From contig JBBDIJ010000005.1 in the NCBI GenBank assembly GCA_040880485.1, positions 98,680 to 162,679 on the forward strand: a DNA stretch of 64,000 nucleotides, written 5' to 3'. The position numbers and the translations under genes were made by a program. Positions 1-9,273 of the stretch are shown one piece after another. The notes beneath the pieces were generated by a model. The model was not told where the DNA came from. It made no database searches and worked only from the letters and a program-made list of their open reading frames with translations. This DNA is from JBBDIJ01 sp040880485 (GTDB lineage Bacteria; Bacteroidota; Rhodothermia; Balneolales; Balneolaceae). Each line of letters starts with the position of its first letter. The first letter of the stretch is position 1.

Positions 1-1
1 C

Positions 2-346
2 TCCCTGGATCTCTTCTGGGTTCATTTGGAAGCGGCATCAGAGGCCGTTAGAGGAGCGGGAGGCGTAGTCGTTATTGCACATCCCGGCCGCACCTGTACA
101 TACGAAGAGGTCGAAGAGATGTGCAACGACAGGATCGACGGAATTGAGTGTATTCATCCATCTCACGGTTATGACCATCAATTGCGATATACCCGAATGG
201 CTGAACGATGGGGCCTGCTTGTATCTGGAGGAAGTGATTTTCACGGATCAGGGACGCACGAAGCGGGTTCAAGGTTTGGTACGGTAACCGTCGAAAGTGG
301 CAGGGCAGAGAGAATTCTACAGAGATGCAGTTCAGTTCCGGAGTGA
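2..346 (+). CDS. PHP-domain phosphoesterase, C-terminal part (5' end off window)
   Basis: The reading frame is open from base 2 and ends with TGA at 344-346, so the gene enters from the left edge. The visible part has the PHP-domain signatures IAHPGR, then HPSH, then a GSDFHG stretch, all of which supply metal ligands in PHP phosphoesterases of the YciV/RNase AM (TrpH) type. Family members hydrolyse phosphoesters of nucleotides or short RNA in the cytosol. The exact substrate cannot be told from this fragment. It ends just upstream of ribH on the same strand. Confidence 0.8.
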   Translation, partial: SLDLFWVHLEAASEAVRGAGGVVVIAHPGRTCTYEEVEEMCNDRIDGIECIHPSHGYDHQLRYTRMAERWGLLVSGGSDFHGSGTHEAGSRFGTVTVESGRAERILQRCSSVPE

Positions 347-457
347 GCGGTGATTGCGTTCAGGAAGGAATCTTCAGCTAAATTCAATACCTTAAGGCGT
401 GCTCATGCAGCTCTCTATTTGCAATGGGCAGAAGCATATATATCGGAGTTTGGGATT

Positions 458-937
458 ATGGTTGATGAAGTGAAATCAGGAGCTGAGTGGAAGAGAGTAC
501 GTGTGGGGGTGGTTGCCGCCCGGTGGAACTCCATGATTACCGAGCCGATGCTTGAAGGAGCTCTCTCTGCACTGGCGGCAAAGGGGATTGATAAAGAAAA
601 CATAAAGGTGGTGCGTTGTCCGGGTTCATATGAGATCCCGCTAGCTTGTAAATATCTTCTGGATCATCTTGACCTCGATGGAGTCATCGCTATTGGTGCA
701 GTGATCAGGGGAGAAACCTCCCATTTCGATTATGTGTGTGATGCGGTAAATCGTGGTGTACTGCAACTCAATCTGGAATATGGTAAGCCGGTAGCTTTTG
801 GCGTGCTGACAACAGATACTGTGGAACAGGCTATGAAAAGAGCAGGTAAGGAGTATGGTAACAAAGGAGCTGAAGCTGCGTTGGCTATGTGCGAAATGAT
901 AGAACTGAATGTCGATATTCAGACATCAGGCAGGTAA
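458..937 (+). CDS. ribH: 6,7-dimethyl-8-ribityllumazine synthase
   Basis: RibH condenses 5-amino-6-ribitylamino-uracil with 3,4-dihydroxy-2-butanone 4-phosphate, the penultimate step of riboflavin synthesis, in a cytosolic pentamer or icosahedron. The protein shows the family core: a W-N-S substrate motif near the N terminus (AARWNS), PGSYEIP in the middle, and the GAVIRGETSHFDYV segment with the catalytic histidine. I start it at the ATG at 458 (159 aa, the usual length), preceded by a GGAG-like box. The frame stays open upstream to a GTG at 350, which would add 36 residues not expected for the family. No other rib genes are adjacent. Confidence 0.93.
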   Translation: MVDEVKSGAEWKRVRVGVVAARWNSMITEPMLEGALSALAAKGIDKENIKVVRCPGSYEIPLACKYLLDHLDLDGVIAIGAVIRGETSHFDYVCDAVNRGVLQLNLEYGKPVAFGVLTTDTVEQAMKRAGKEYGNKGAEAALAMCEMIELNVDIQTSGR

Positions 938-1007
938 TTCTAACTTGAATATCGATTTGCAAAAATCTAATTTTCAAAGCTTTCAAACGGAATAAACCGA
1001 GGTCCTC

Positions 1008-1835
1008 TTGGAGTCGATTTCATTGACAAAGCAACATCAGACGGAGGCTGACCAGAAGCGTCAAAAAGAGGTGGCCTCTGCCGGCCCCATTCCGGAACAC
1101 ATTGCCGTAATTATGGATGGGAATGGGAGATGGGCCGAGAGACGTGGAAGTGTTCGAATCATGGGGCACAAGGCCGGGGTCGATTCTGTACGGGATATAA
1201 CTGAAGCTTCCGCTCAGCTCGGGGTGCGCTATTTAACACTTTTCGCATTTTCCACTGAAAACTGGGGCAGGCCGGGCGATGAGGTCCGCGCTCTCTTTCG
1301 TCTTCTTGTGTCCACTTTACGAAAAGAGACGGAAATTCTCCATAGAAACAATATCAGGCTCACAACGATCGGACAGATCGACCGATTTCCATCGGAGTGC
1401 CGCAGAGAAATTGAACGGGCAGAAGCTCTTACAAGAGATAACGATCGTATGCAGCTAATCCTGGCACTCAGTTACTCCGGCCGTTGGGATATTACAGAAG
1501 CTGTACGATCCATTGCAGAGTCGGTAAAACGGTCGGAACTGAATCCGGATTCGATCGACGAAAATGTGATCAAAGCCAGATTGTCTACTGCGGGTATTCC
1601 CGATCCCGACCTCATTGTCAGAACAAGTGGTGAATTCAGGGTCAGCAACTTTCTCCTTTGGCAGCTTGCATACTCAGAACTTTTCGTATCGGAAACCTGC
1701 TGGCCGGAGTTTCGCCGGGACGAGCTCTACCGGGCAATATTATCCTATCAAAAGCGTGAACGTAGGTATGGGAAGCTCAACGGCAATGTTCGGAAGAATT
1801 TGGCAGGGAACGGTGTCAAGCACATTACCTCCTAA
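1008..1835 (+). CDS. uppS: Undecaprenyl (polyprenyl) diphosphate synthase, cis-prenyltransferase
   Basis: UppS adds isopentenyl diphosphate units in cis to farnesyl diphosphate, making the C55 lipid carrier for peptidoglycan and other envelope glycans. Visible signatures are VIMDGNGRWA, with the Mg-binding catalytic Asp, FAFSTENW, and the C-terminal signature RTSGEFRVSNFLLWQ-AYSE. The chosen start is TTG at 1008 with GAGG just upstream; another TTG lies at 1023. The first 28 residues are a polar, poorly conserved extension. The gene sits 18 bp before bamA, linking lipid-carrier supply with envelope assembly in one transcription unit. Confidence 0.93.
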   Translation: MESISLTKQHQTEADQKRQKEVASAGPIPEHIAVIMDGNGRWAERRGSVRIMGHKAGVDSVRDITEASAQLGVRYLTLFAFSTENWGRPGDEVRALFRLLVSTLRKETEILHRNNIRLTTIGQIDRFPSECRREIERAEALTRDNDRMQLILALSYSGRWDITEAVRSIAESVKRSELNPDSIDENVIKARLSTAGIPDPDLIVRTSGEFRVSNFLLWQLAYSELFVSETCWPEFRRDELYRAILSYQKRERRYGKLNGNVRKNLAGNGVKHITS

Positions 1836-1853
1836 TAAAACTAACGGTTTACA

Positions 1854-4352
1854 GTGATACTTAAATACAGGAATTGGATTCTGTTAATAGCGATTGCGGG
1901 CCTGTCCGGCATGATGGCAGACATGGTTGAAGCACAGGATAGAGAACAGGTTGAAATCACCGATCCGACCTCACTGACACGGAGTCAGGTAGAAATTGTT
2001 GAAGTCGAAGTGGTGGGCGTCTCGGATGCGAGGCGGAACTTTTTGATTTCGACCAGCGGGCTCAACGTGGGTAGAACCATCTCCATACCGGGTGAGGAGA
2101 TCCCTGAAGGAATTCGCAGAATTCACAGAACCGGGCTCTACGAAAATGTGGAAATTGATACAGAATCAGTTTCTGGTGGTGTTCGAGTCAGGATTGTGGT
2201 AGAGTCGAAACCGGCCCTCGACGGTTATGTGATTGAGGGCACACGTCGTTCCGATCGCAGGGATATCGAGGAACAGCTGAATCTTATTGAAGGGCTTGCG
2301 GTAACCAGCTCTGTTGAAGCACAAGCTGTGAATACTATCAAAAGGTTTTTCAGTGAAAAAGGGTACTGGTTTACGGAAGTAGAAGTTTCAAGTGAGCTCA
2401 CAGATGAAGCCCGAAATCGGGTTACACTTACATTTCATGTGGACACTGGTGAGAGACTCAAAGTTCGGAGAATTCAGTTCCAGGGGAATGAGGAGTTCAG
2501 CGACCGTCGTTTACGACGTGCACTGGAAACGATCAAACAGGATCGCTGGTGGAGAATTTTTAAAAGACACGTCTATACCGACGAGGGTTTTCGTGAGGCA
2601 GAAGATAACCTGCTCGCCTTCTACCGTGAGAATGGGTTTCGGGATGCCCGTCTGTTACAGGATTCAGTATATGTTTACGACTGGCGGGACAACAAGGAGG
2701 GAGTATCAATTGATTTTGTGATTGAAGAGGGACCTCAGTACAAGGTTCGGAACATTACCTGGGACGGCAATACCGTCTATACGGACGAACAACTGTCGTT
2801 GGCTCTGGGATTTGAGAGTGGAGACATATTTAACAGGAAGAGGTTCGATGAGAACCTTAATCAGCGGCGTGACGAAAACGATATCAACTCCCTCTATCAG
2901 AATGTCGGATATCTCGCATCCAGAATTATACCAACAATTACGGAGGTTGGAGAGGACTCCCTGGATATCCACTTCGATATAATTGAAGATGAAGTGTTTA
3001 CAGTTCGGGAGGTCACCTTCTACGGTAATGACAAGACACATGACGATGTGGTCCGCCGAACCCTGAAAACGGTGCCTGGCAACACCTATAGTCGTTCTGC
3101 CATCATGCGATCGGTCCGGGAACTGGGAGCAATCGGATACTTCAATCCGGAGGGGATTCAGCCGGATGTGGCACCGGATCTGGAATCCAAAATGGTGGAT
3201 GTGATCTACAATCTGGATGAAAGTCAAAGTACAGACAATTTTGAGCTTTCCGGTGGATTTGGCGGACGGCAGATTGGAATCATCATGTCTGCAAGGGTGA
3301 ATTTTAACAACTTCTCAATTCAGCGGGCATTCAGGCGCGATGGATGGACCCCGATCCCATCCGGTGACGGACAGAAACTCTCTCTGGGAGTGCAGGTGAC
3401 CGGACGGGGCTATCAAAGTTACAGTTTTACATTTAACGAACCGTGGCTGCGTGGGCGCCCCACCTCTTTTGGGGTCAATATGTCCTACGATATTTTGAAC
3501 TACGGAAGGCTTCAGGGAACCGAATTAGATCAAAAAAATGAGCTCTTTTCTGCCGGAATCAGTATTGGGCGTCAACTTCGCTGGCCTGATGACTACTTTT
3601 CCCAGAATACGACGATACAGTACCAGCTCTATAATATTGCCGGAACCCAGGGAGTGTTCGGTGATGGGCAGACCGATATTCTAAGTATTCGTCATCAGAT
3701 TGAGCGAAACTCAATTGACCATCCAATATCGCCAAGAACCGGATCCCGGTTCCAGATCATTGGAGAAGTGGCTCCCCCGCTACCCAACTTTGCCCAATAC
3801 TACAAGTTGAGGACCGGATATCATCACCACAACTCCATCGTTGGAAATCTGGTGTTGTCGGGTTCTGCCGACTATGGTTATATGGGCTATTTTGATTCAG
3901 GAACCAGAAGTACGTTCCAGAGATTTTACCTTGGTGGAACAGAGATCCAGCAGCGTCAGAGCTTTATTAACGACAATATTGATATGAGGGGATTTCCGGG
4001 TGGAACAACGGGTGTGATATCGCCGTTGGATGAAGATCTGAATCTGATCGGGGGTCGTGCTTTTACCAAGTATACGATGGAGCTTCGCTATCCGGCCGTT
4101 ACGACCGACCAGGTCCAGCTCTTTCCATACCTGTTTATGGATGCAGGAAACACCTACTCAGATCTTCAGACTTTCGATCCATTTGATGTAAAACGGGTGC
4201 TTGGTGTGGGTGCCAGAATCTATCTACCGATTCTTGGTCTCATTGACTTGAGTTACGGATATAGACTGGATGGCACTCCGGCATCGCTTCGCGGCCCCGG
4301 GCTTGAAGCAGGGCGATGGGAGTTCCTGTTCAACATGGGCGCGCAATTCTGA
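1854..4352 (+). CDS. bamA: Outer membrane protein assembly factor BamA
   Basis: BamA is the essential Omp85 insertase that folds beta-barrel proteins into the outer membrane. The 832-residue product starts with a signal peptide (hydrophobic core about residues 8-22, likely cleavage after Ala27). It continues with about five POTRA repeats (roughly 45-460) and a C-terminal 16-strand Omp85 barrel of about 370 residues ending in the terminal Phe typical of outer-membrane barrels. The start is GTG at 1854. The downstream skp gene begins 2 bp after its stop, so insertase and periplasmic chaperones are co-transcribed, as in many Gram-negatives. Confidence 0.95.
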   Translation: MILKYRNWILLIAIAGLSGMMADMVEAQDREQVEITDPTSLTRSQVEIVEVEVVGVSDARRNFLISTSGLNVGRTISIPGEEIPEGIRRIHRTGLYENVEIDTESVSGGVRVRIVVESKPALDGYVIEGTRRSDRRDIEEQLNLIEGLAVTSSVEAQAVNTIKRFFSEKGYWFTEVEVSSELTDEARNRVTLTFHVDTGERLKVRRIQFQGNEEFSDRRLRRALETIKQDRWWRIFKRHVYTDEGFREAEDNLLAFYRENGFRDARLLQDSVYVYDWRDNKEGVSIDFVIEEGPQYKVRNITWDGNTVYTDEQLSLALGFESGDIFNRKRFDENLNQRRDENDINSLYQNVGYLASRIIPTITEVGEDSLDIHFDIIEDEVFTVREVTFYGNDKTHDDVVRRTLKTVPGNTYSRSAIMRSVRELGAIGYFNPEGIQPDVAPDLESKMVDVIYNLDESQSTDNFELSGGFGGRQIGIIMSARVNFNNFSIQRAFRRDGWTPIPSGDGQKLSLGVQVTGRGYQSYSFTFNEPWLRGRPTSFGVNMSYDILNYGRLQGTELDQKNELFSAGISIGRQLRWPDDYFSQNTTIQYQLYNIAGTQGVFGDGQTDILSIRHQIERNSIDHPISPRTGSRFQIIGEVAPPLPNFAQYYKLRTGYHHHNSIVGNLVLSGSADYGYMGYFDSGTRSTFQRFYLGGTEIQQRQSFINDNIDMRGFPGGTTGVISPLDEDLNLIGGRAFTKYTMELRYPAVTTDQVQLFPYLFMDAGNTYSDLQTFDPFDVKRVLGVGARIYLPILGLIDLSYGYRLDGTPASLRGPGLEAGRWEFLFNMGAQF

Positions 4353-4354
4353 TA

Positions 4355-4900
4355 ATGAAAAGTATGTACACCTGCATATCGGTTTTGACGCTTACCGCGT
4401 TATGGTCTGCAGATGCTCTACAAGCACAGCAAAAGATAGGTTTCATCGACTCGGATCTGATCATGGAAAAGATGCCGGAGTATGAAGGTATCGAGCAGAG
4501 GCTGGAGTTGATGACTGTATCCTGGAGGGAGGAATTGCAGCGAATGGATCGGGAGATCGATCGACTGGAAGAGGAGTTTGAATTGCGTGAAGTTCTTTTT
4601 ACTGATGAGGTGAGGGCGGACAGACTTCGAGAGATCGAGGAGAGGGTCGTTCAGAGGGAGCTGTATCTGGAGGAGAAATTTGGAGCCGGAGGAGAGTATT
4701 TCCAGTGGCAACGTGAACTTCTGGAGCCGATTCAGAGACAAATTTTTGATGCTATGCACAGAATTGCCGCTCGAGAACGTTATGATTTTATCCTTGATCG
4801 ATCCGAGGGGGTTCGTTTGCTTTATGCAAACCCGGAATGGAATCTGAATGATCTCGTTCTGACTGAACTGGGAATTGAATCTGAAGATGCAGGAAATTGA
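4355..4900 (+). CDS. skp: OmpH/Skp family periplasmic chaperone, copy 1
   Basis: Skp/OmpH proteins are trimeric periplasmic chaperones that hold unfolded outer-membrane proteins in a cavity between long helical arms. This 181-aa product has a signal peptide (hydrophobic to about residue 24, ending ALQA), then the family start strand IGFIDSDLIMEKMPEY. A long highly charged helical hairpin follows (about residues 45-140), then a return beta segment with YDFILDRSEGV. The ATG at 4355 follows the bamA stop directly; the frame is open 13 codons further upstream inside bamA, which is not needed. It is the first of three tandem paralogues. Confidence 0.9.
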   Translation: MKSMYTCISVLTLTALWSADALQAQQKIGFIDSDLIMEKMPEYEGIEQRLELMTVSWREELQRMDREIDRLEEEFELREVLFTDEVRADRLREIEERVVQRELYLEEKFGAGGEYFQWQRELLEPIQRQIFDAMHRIAARERYDFILDRSEGVRLLYANPEWNLNDLVLTELGIESEDAGN

Positions 4901-4948
4901 GGCGAAATAGAGTTAACTTGACGCGATTTTTAATTCAATAAATAAGCC

Positions 4949-5473
4949 ATGAGAAAAATATTACTCACACTACTACTTTCATCACTACCGCTCTTTGCAG
5001 CAGCTCAACTTCAGGTCGGAATCATGAATCCTCAACAAGTATTGGAAGCACTTCCGGAGATGGATCAGGTGCGAACCGACCTTGAGAGCTTTGTCGAACA
5101 GCGCCAACAGGAGTTTACTACTGAATATTCCAGCTGGATCGAGTCGATGACAGAGTTCGACGAGCTGGTTGAACAGGGAATTCTGAGTGGCTCTGAAAGA
5201 GAGGAGAGAGAAGAGGAGCTCCGTGAAAGGGAGCAAGCTCTTGGTACACTCGAGCAGCAGATCAGAACCCGAATTCAGCAACGTCAATCTCAACTCCTTT
5301 CTCCTATTATGGATCGTGTAGAGACAACCATGGAGGAAATTGCTGAGCAACACGGGCTGGATATCGTTATCAACGAACTCACAAGTGAGGGAGAGCCGAT
5401 TGTCTACTTCTCTTCTGAGGAAGGTGTGAGAAACATTACACAGGAAGTGATTCAACAGCTGGTTTCCAATTGA
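4949..5473 (+). CDS. skp: OmpH/Skp family periplasmic chaperone, copy 2
   Basis: This 174-aa product has a clear signal peptide (MRKILLTLLLSSLPLFAAA), then VGIMNPQQVLEALPEMDQV, aligning with the N-terminal strand and helix of copies 1 and 3. A Glu/Gln/Arg-rich coiled arm covers about residues 40-130, and the strand HGLDIVINE returns to the trimer core. Length and architecture are those of Skp. It lies 48 bp after copy 1. Divergence between copies is large, so they are old duplicates and may have different clients. Confidence 0.9.
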   Translation: MRKILLTLLLSSLPLFAAAQLQVGIMNPQQVLEALPEMDQVRTDLESFVEQRQQEFTTEYSSWIESMTEFDELVEQGILSGSEREEREEELREREQALGTLEQQIRTRIQQRQSQLLSPIMDRVETTMEEIAEQHGLDIVINELTSEGEPIVYFSSEEGVRNITQEVIQQLVSN

Positions 5474-5538
5474 TGAGAACAGGTTGAGAATCAACTTTTC
5501 AAAAAAAAATAATCCATTTTGATTCGAGGGATAATATT

Positions 5539-6081
5539 ATGAAGAAGCTCTCACTACTCGCTGTAATAACAACACTCATCGCGATCTCCATACAGCCAGC
5601 TCAGGTTCAGGCGCAAGGAACGACAATTGGGTTTGTAGACCCTCATGTAATTCTTGAGCGTATGCCCGAGATGAGAGCTGTACAGCAACGCCTTCAGAAT
5701 TTCTATGAACGCAGAATCTCTGAAATTGAGACAAAAGAGAGTGAGCTTCAGACGGCCGTACAGCAGTATGAACAGAGAAGTGGAGTGATCTCGGATGCCG
5801 CAAGAGAGCGGGAAGAGGAGCGTCTGGGACAGTTGGATATGGAACTTCGGCAATCACAGGGGCAACTGGAGCAGGAATTTGAGGAGAGAAGGGCAGAGCT
5901 GATGTCACCGCTGATTGAACAGATCGAAGAGGCGATCAGTTCTGTGGCTACTTCCCGTTCCATCGATCTGATACTCAACACCCGTACCTCCACAGGGGAT
6001 GTGATTATTCTCTATGTTACAGAAGAGATGCAGCAGCAGAACGATATAACCGATGCTGTGATGCAGAATCTTGGTATTTGA
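5539..6081 (+). CDS. skp: OmpH/Skp family periplasmic chaperone, copy 3
   Basis: This 180-aa product has a signal peptide ending near QVQAQG, then IGFVDPHVILERMPEMRAVQ, the Skp N-terminal motif. A charged coiled-coil arm rich in E, Q and R covers about residues 45-135, and the SIDLILNT return strand follows. It resembles copy 2 more than copy 1. A 65-bp gap with a run of eight A's separates it from copy 2. It closes the bamA-skp block; the next gene is convergent on the minus strand. Confidence 0.9.
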   Translation: MKKLSLLAVITTLIAISIQPAQVQAQGTTIGFVDPHVILERMPEMRAVQQRLQNFYERRISEIETKESELQTAVQQYEQRSGVISDAAREREEERLGQLDMELRQSQGQLEQEFEERRAELMSPLIEQIEEAISSVATSRSIDLILNTRTSTGDVIILYVTEEMQQQNDITDAVMQNLGI

Positions 6082-6139
6082 GCTCACATCCCATATCCAG
6101 CGTGACCCTGTGGCCGGAAGGCATTCAGTCCGAAAACAT

Positions 6140-7252
6140 TCAGCGAATATTACGAATTCGGTTGTTTATATAGTCGTGGAGTATATATCCGCCCAGCCGG
6201 TCGGGTGAGGCAAAATAGGCTCTTCCTCTATTGGCATCCGATAGTTCCCTGACAAAACTCTGAAGATAGGGATCTTGTGCAATCATGAAGGTTGTGATTG
6301 TGATCTTCTCCTTTTTGCAAAGTACCGCCTCATTAATGACCCGGTTTACGATCTTTCGGTCCAGGCCATAACTGTTTCTGTAGAATTTTCCATTCTCGAT
6401 CATACATGAGGGTTTGCCGTCCGTTATCATGATGATCTGCCGGTTTCTGTTTTTCCGTCGTTGAAGTGTGTGCCTGGCCATTTGCAGGGCTTCAAGCGTA
6501 TTGGTATGCCAGGGGCCTGCTGTTAACCAGGGAAGCTCTCCTGTTTCAATTTTCCACGCTTTATTTCCAAAGGCAACCAGATCGAGTGAATCTCCACTAA
6601 ATCGGGTTGTAATCAGTTCAGAGAGTGCCATTGCCACTTTCTTGGCTGGAGTGATACGATCCTCGCCATAAAGAATCATGGAGTGGCTCAGATCTATTAA
6701 CAGTACCGTGGATGTAGAAGTGTTGTGATCCGTTTCATGTACCGAAATATCGTCTTCCCGAAGATCGAAACGGTCGAGAGAACTGTGTCTAAGCACATTT
6801 AATACGGTCCCGGATGCATCGATTCGAGAGTAGTCGTCACCGGCCCGGAGCAGACGTGTCTCCGGCTGCCTCTCCGTCCCCTTTCCGGTATTAACAGCAG
6901 GGTGTTGGCCGGCTTGTCCGGCAGAGATGTCGCTAAACAGTTCTTCAAGTGAGGACTTTCGAATGCTTTGACCGGCTTTTCTGGTAGGAACGAGCTGTTG
7001 ATTTCGGTCGTCGAACCTTAGGTAGCCCCTCTTCTCAAGTTCATCCAGAAAGTCGCCGATACCATACCCGTCACCAAATTGCTTTGTGATCTCATACTCC
7101 TGATCGAGCTCAGTCAACCATCGTACCGCTTCTTCAACCTCTCCACCGGAGAGAGAAAGCAGTTGCTTGAACAGGTCCCAGAGGGAGTCAAATGGCGTGG
7201 AATTTTTACTGTCAAAACGATCTCCTTTCCATTTTTCGTAGCGAAATTTCAT
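6140..7252 (-). CDS. VWA-domain protein of unknown role
   Basis: The 370-aa cytoplasmic protein has a C-terminal von Willebrand factor A domain (about residues 180-350) with an intact metal site DLSHS at 187-191, a Thr in the second loop and ITDG later. The N-terminal half is helical and charged, with no recognised domain. VWA proteins of this type often work with MoxR-like AAA ATPases as metal-chelatase-like or chaperone pairs, but no such ATPase is next to it here. No signal peptide or membrane helix is seen. The start is ATG at 7252, divergent from rnhB across 114 bp. Function is not assigned. Confidence 0.85.
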   Translation of the reverse strand: MKFRYEKWKGDRFDSKNSTPFDSLWDLFKQLLSLSGGEVEEAVRWLTELDQEYEITKQFGDGYGIGDFLDELEKRGYLRFDDRNQQLVPTRKAGQSIRKSSLEELFSDISAGQAGQHPAVNTGKGTERQPETRLLRAGDDYSRIDASGTVLNVLRHSSLDRFDLREDDISVHETDHNTSTSTVLLIDLSHSMILYGEDRITPAKKVAMALSELITTRFSGDSLDLVAFGNKAWKIETGELPWLTAGPWHTNTLEALQMARHTLQRRKNRNRQIIMITDGKPSCMIENGKFYRNSYGLDRKIVNRVINEAVLCKKEKITITTFMIAQDPYLQSFVRELSDANRGRAYFASPDRLGGYILHDYINNRIRNIR

Positions 7253-7366
7253 AGGTATGACCGGGGTCTGTTAATGGTTCACCTGTTGTGATAACCACAC
7301 CTGCCTATAGAACATTTCATTCTGGCCGTTTAATACTTGAAGACATTTTTTACCTTAATACCCGAG

Positions 7367-8029
7367 ATGGAAAATATACCTGACAGATACTGTTTGGAGA
7401 GATCACTGTGGAAACAGGGTTATAATCGTGTTATGGGGTTGGATGAAGCGGGACGGGGTTGTCTGTGTGGTCCGGTTGTGGCTGCAGGAGTTATATTAGA
7501 CCCCCACCAGCCTATAAGAGGCCTGCGAGACAGTAAAAAGGTATCTCAAAAAGAGAGAGAGAGAATGGAGGTGGAGATACAGAAAAAAGCTCTCTTCTGG
7601 ACGGTTCAACGGTCAGAACCGGAGGAGATCGACCGCATTAATATTCTGCGCGCCTCTCTTGTTGCTATGGATCGATGCAGCAGAGAGAAGACTGCAAATC
7701 CCGATTTTCTCCTGATCGATGGAAATCGGTTTGGTTCTTCACCCATTCCCTACGAATGTGTCATCGGTGGGGACGACAAGAGTGCATCCATCGCTGCTGC
7801 ATCCATTTTGGCTAAGGTGTCACGAGATCGTATCATGACCCGGTTTCACGAGTCCTACCCTCATTATGGATGGAACAGGAACGTCGGATATCCTACGGCT
7901 GCGCATTACAAGGCTCTGCAAAGGTACGGGTATACTCCCCTGCATAGAAAAACCTTCAAGTTACGAACCGATCGGCCTTGTAGCAGCGATAACCCCCTTT
8001 CGGATAAAACCGGGTCACAGCAGAGCTAA
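7367..8029 (+). CDS. rnhB: Ribonuclease HII
   Basis: RNase HII nicks the RNA strand of RNA-DNA hybrids and removes single misincorporated ribonucleotides. The protein has the type 2 signature GLDEAGRGCLCGPVVAA with the catalytic D-E pair, LRDSKKVS, FLLIDGN with the third acidic residue, and a D in DDKSASIAAASILAKVSRD. I choose the ATG at 7367 (220 aa); a TTG at 7337 would add ten hydrophobic residues. The stop overlaps the rodA stop by 4 bp in a tail-to-tail arrangement. Confidence 0.93.
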   Translation: MENIPDRYCLERSLWKQGYNRVMGLDEAGRGCLCGPVVAAGVILDPHQPIRGLRDSKKVSQKERERMEVEIQKKALFWTVQRSEPEEIDRINILRASLVAMDRCSREKTANPDFLLIDGNRFGSSPIPYECVIGGDDKSASIAAASILAKVSRDRIMTRFHESYPHYGWNRNVGYPTAAHYKALQRYGYTPLHRKTFKLRTDRPCSSDNPLSDKTGSQQS

Positions 8030-9273
8030 TTATATATACTGAAAGATCGTTTGTTATAGTCGAGGTTCAGGCAGATGGCAATCATGATCGAGTAAGAGAT
8101 AAAAGACGAGCCTCCATAACTGACAAATGGAAGTGGAAGTCCGATCACAGGAATGAGGCCGGTTGCGCTCCCGATGTTAAACAGAAAGTGGAAAAAGAGA
8201 ATAGCTGCCACACTCACGGTAAACAGTTGTGCAAAGGAGTGCTTTTGTTCACCTGCCATACCAATCAACTTCATAAACAGCATCAGGAAAAGCAGAAGTA
8301 TCGTTACGGTTCCAACAAAACCGAACTCCTCTCCAATCACACAGAAGATAAAGTCTGTCCACTGTTCCGGAAGAAATCTCAGCTGTGTCTGGGTTCCTTC
8401 CATAAATCCTTTGCCATAGAAACCCCCGGACCCAATGGCTGTGGTAGCCTGAATGATATTCCAACCTGCACCCTGTGGATCCAGTGAGGGATTAACAAAT
8501 GCTTCGACTCTTGCCCGTTGATGAGGATAAAGCACCTGCTGTAGCATCAATTTTGTGCCCAGCAAAACCAGCAAACCCAGAACAAGGGAGGTGACACTCA
8601 GCCATGCTTTTTTTTGCAGAAAAAAAATAGCCACAGTAATGATCAATACGGCTACAAGCCCAGACACCCAGTTGATGACCGTAAGGTAAGTAATAATGGC
8701 AGGTGAGATGATAAGGAGGGAGACTCCATGCGGCAAGCCGGACCAGAAGAGCATGATTGGAATGATAGCCAGTAGAATGAGTGCAGTACCTGTATCATTT
8801 TGAAGAAAGATGATGAACGCCGGGATGAAAAGGAGTAGCGTGGTCATCAACGCTGTCCCCAGATTTTCACTCGACAAATTTCTTCTGTGAGAAAGATAGG
8901 TTGCTGTGGCCATTATCGAAGCGAGTTTCATGAACTCACTGATCTGTATATTGACCGGGCCGATGGGAAGCCAGCGTCGTGCTCCTCCGGCTTCTATTCC
9001 CCAGAAAATTGTCGCGATTCCTAACAACAGACATAAAGCATAGAGTGCATATGCGATCTGATGAAAGGAGCGTGGTGGGGTGAACTGTATGAACACCATT
9101 ACTACGACCGCGAGTGTGAACCAGGCGACCTGACTATAAAAATTGTTCTGAATATTCGGGGAGAGGAACTCCGAAACCGGTCCCTGTGTGGCACTGTAGA
9201 TGGCTATCAGGCCAGTTGCAGAGAGTGCAACCCATACGAAAACGAGAAACCAGTTAAATTCATGTGCTCTCAT
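8026..9273 (-). CDS. rodA: Rod-shape determining SEDS glycosyltransferase RodA
   Basis: RodA is the SEDS-family peptidoglycan polymerase of the elongasome and works with PBP2. The 415-aa product has about ten membrane helices, the ATGLIAIYSAT start, and the C-terminal SEDS signature IPVIGLPLPFVSYGGSS. A periplasmic loop carries the conserved catalytic Asp region. Its ATG overlaps the stop of mrdA (ATGA), giving the classical PBP2-RodA pair. It is the last gene of the minus-strand mreBCD-mrdA-rodA operon. Confidence 0.94.
   Translation of the reverse strand: MRAHEFNWFLVFVWVALSATGLIAIYSATQGPVSEFLSPNIQNNFYSQVAWFTLAVVVMVFIQFTPPRSFHQIAYALYALCLLLGIATIFWGIEAGGARRWLPIGPVNIQISEFMKLASIMATATYLSHRRNLSSENLGTALMTTLLLFIPAFIIFLQNDTGTALILLAIIPIMLFWSGLPHGVSLLIISPAIITYLTVINWVSGLVAVLIITVAIFFLQKKAWLSVTSLVLGLLVLLGTKLMLQQVLYPHQRARVEAFVNPSLDPQGAGWNIIQATTAIGSGGFYGKGFMEGTQTQLRFLPEQWTDFIFCVIGEEFGFVGTVTILLLFLMLFMKLIGMAGEQKHSFAQLFTVSVAAILFFHFLFNIGSATGLIPVIGLPLPFVSYGGSSFISYSIMIAICLNLDYNKRSFSIYN

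Noticed and set aside
350..457. N-terminal extension of RibH from GTG 350
   Set aside because: Adds 36 residues absent from the family; ATG 458 gives the normal length with a GGAG-like box.
2706..3227. 173-aa antisense frame inside bamA
   Set aside because: Shadow of the bamA codons on the other strand; no domain, and bamA is unmistakable.
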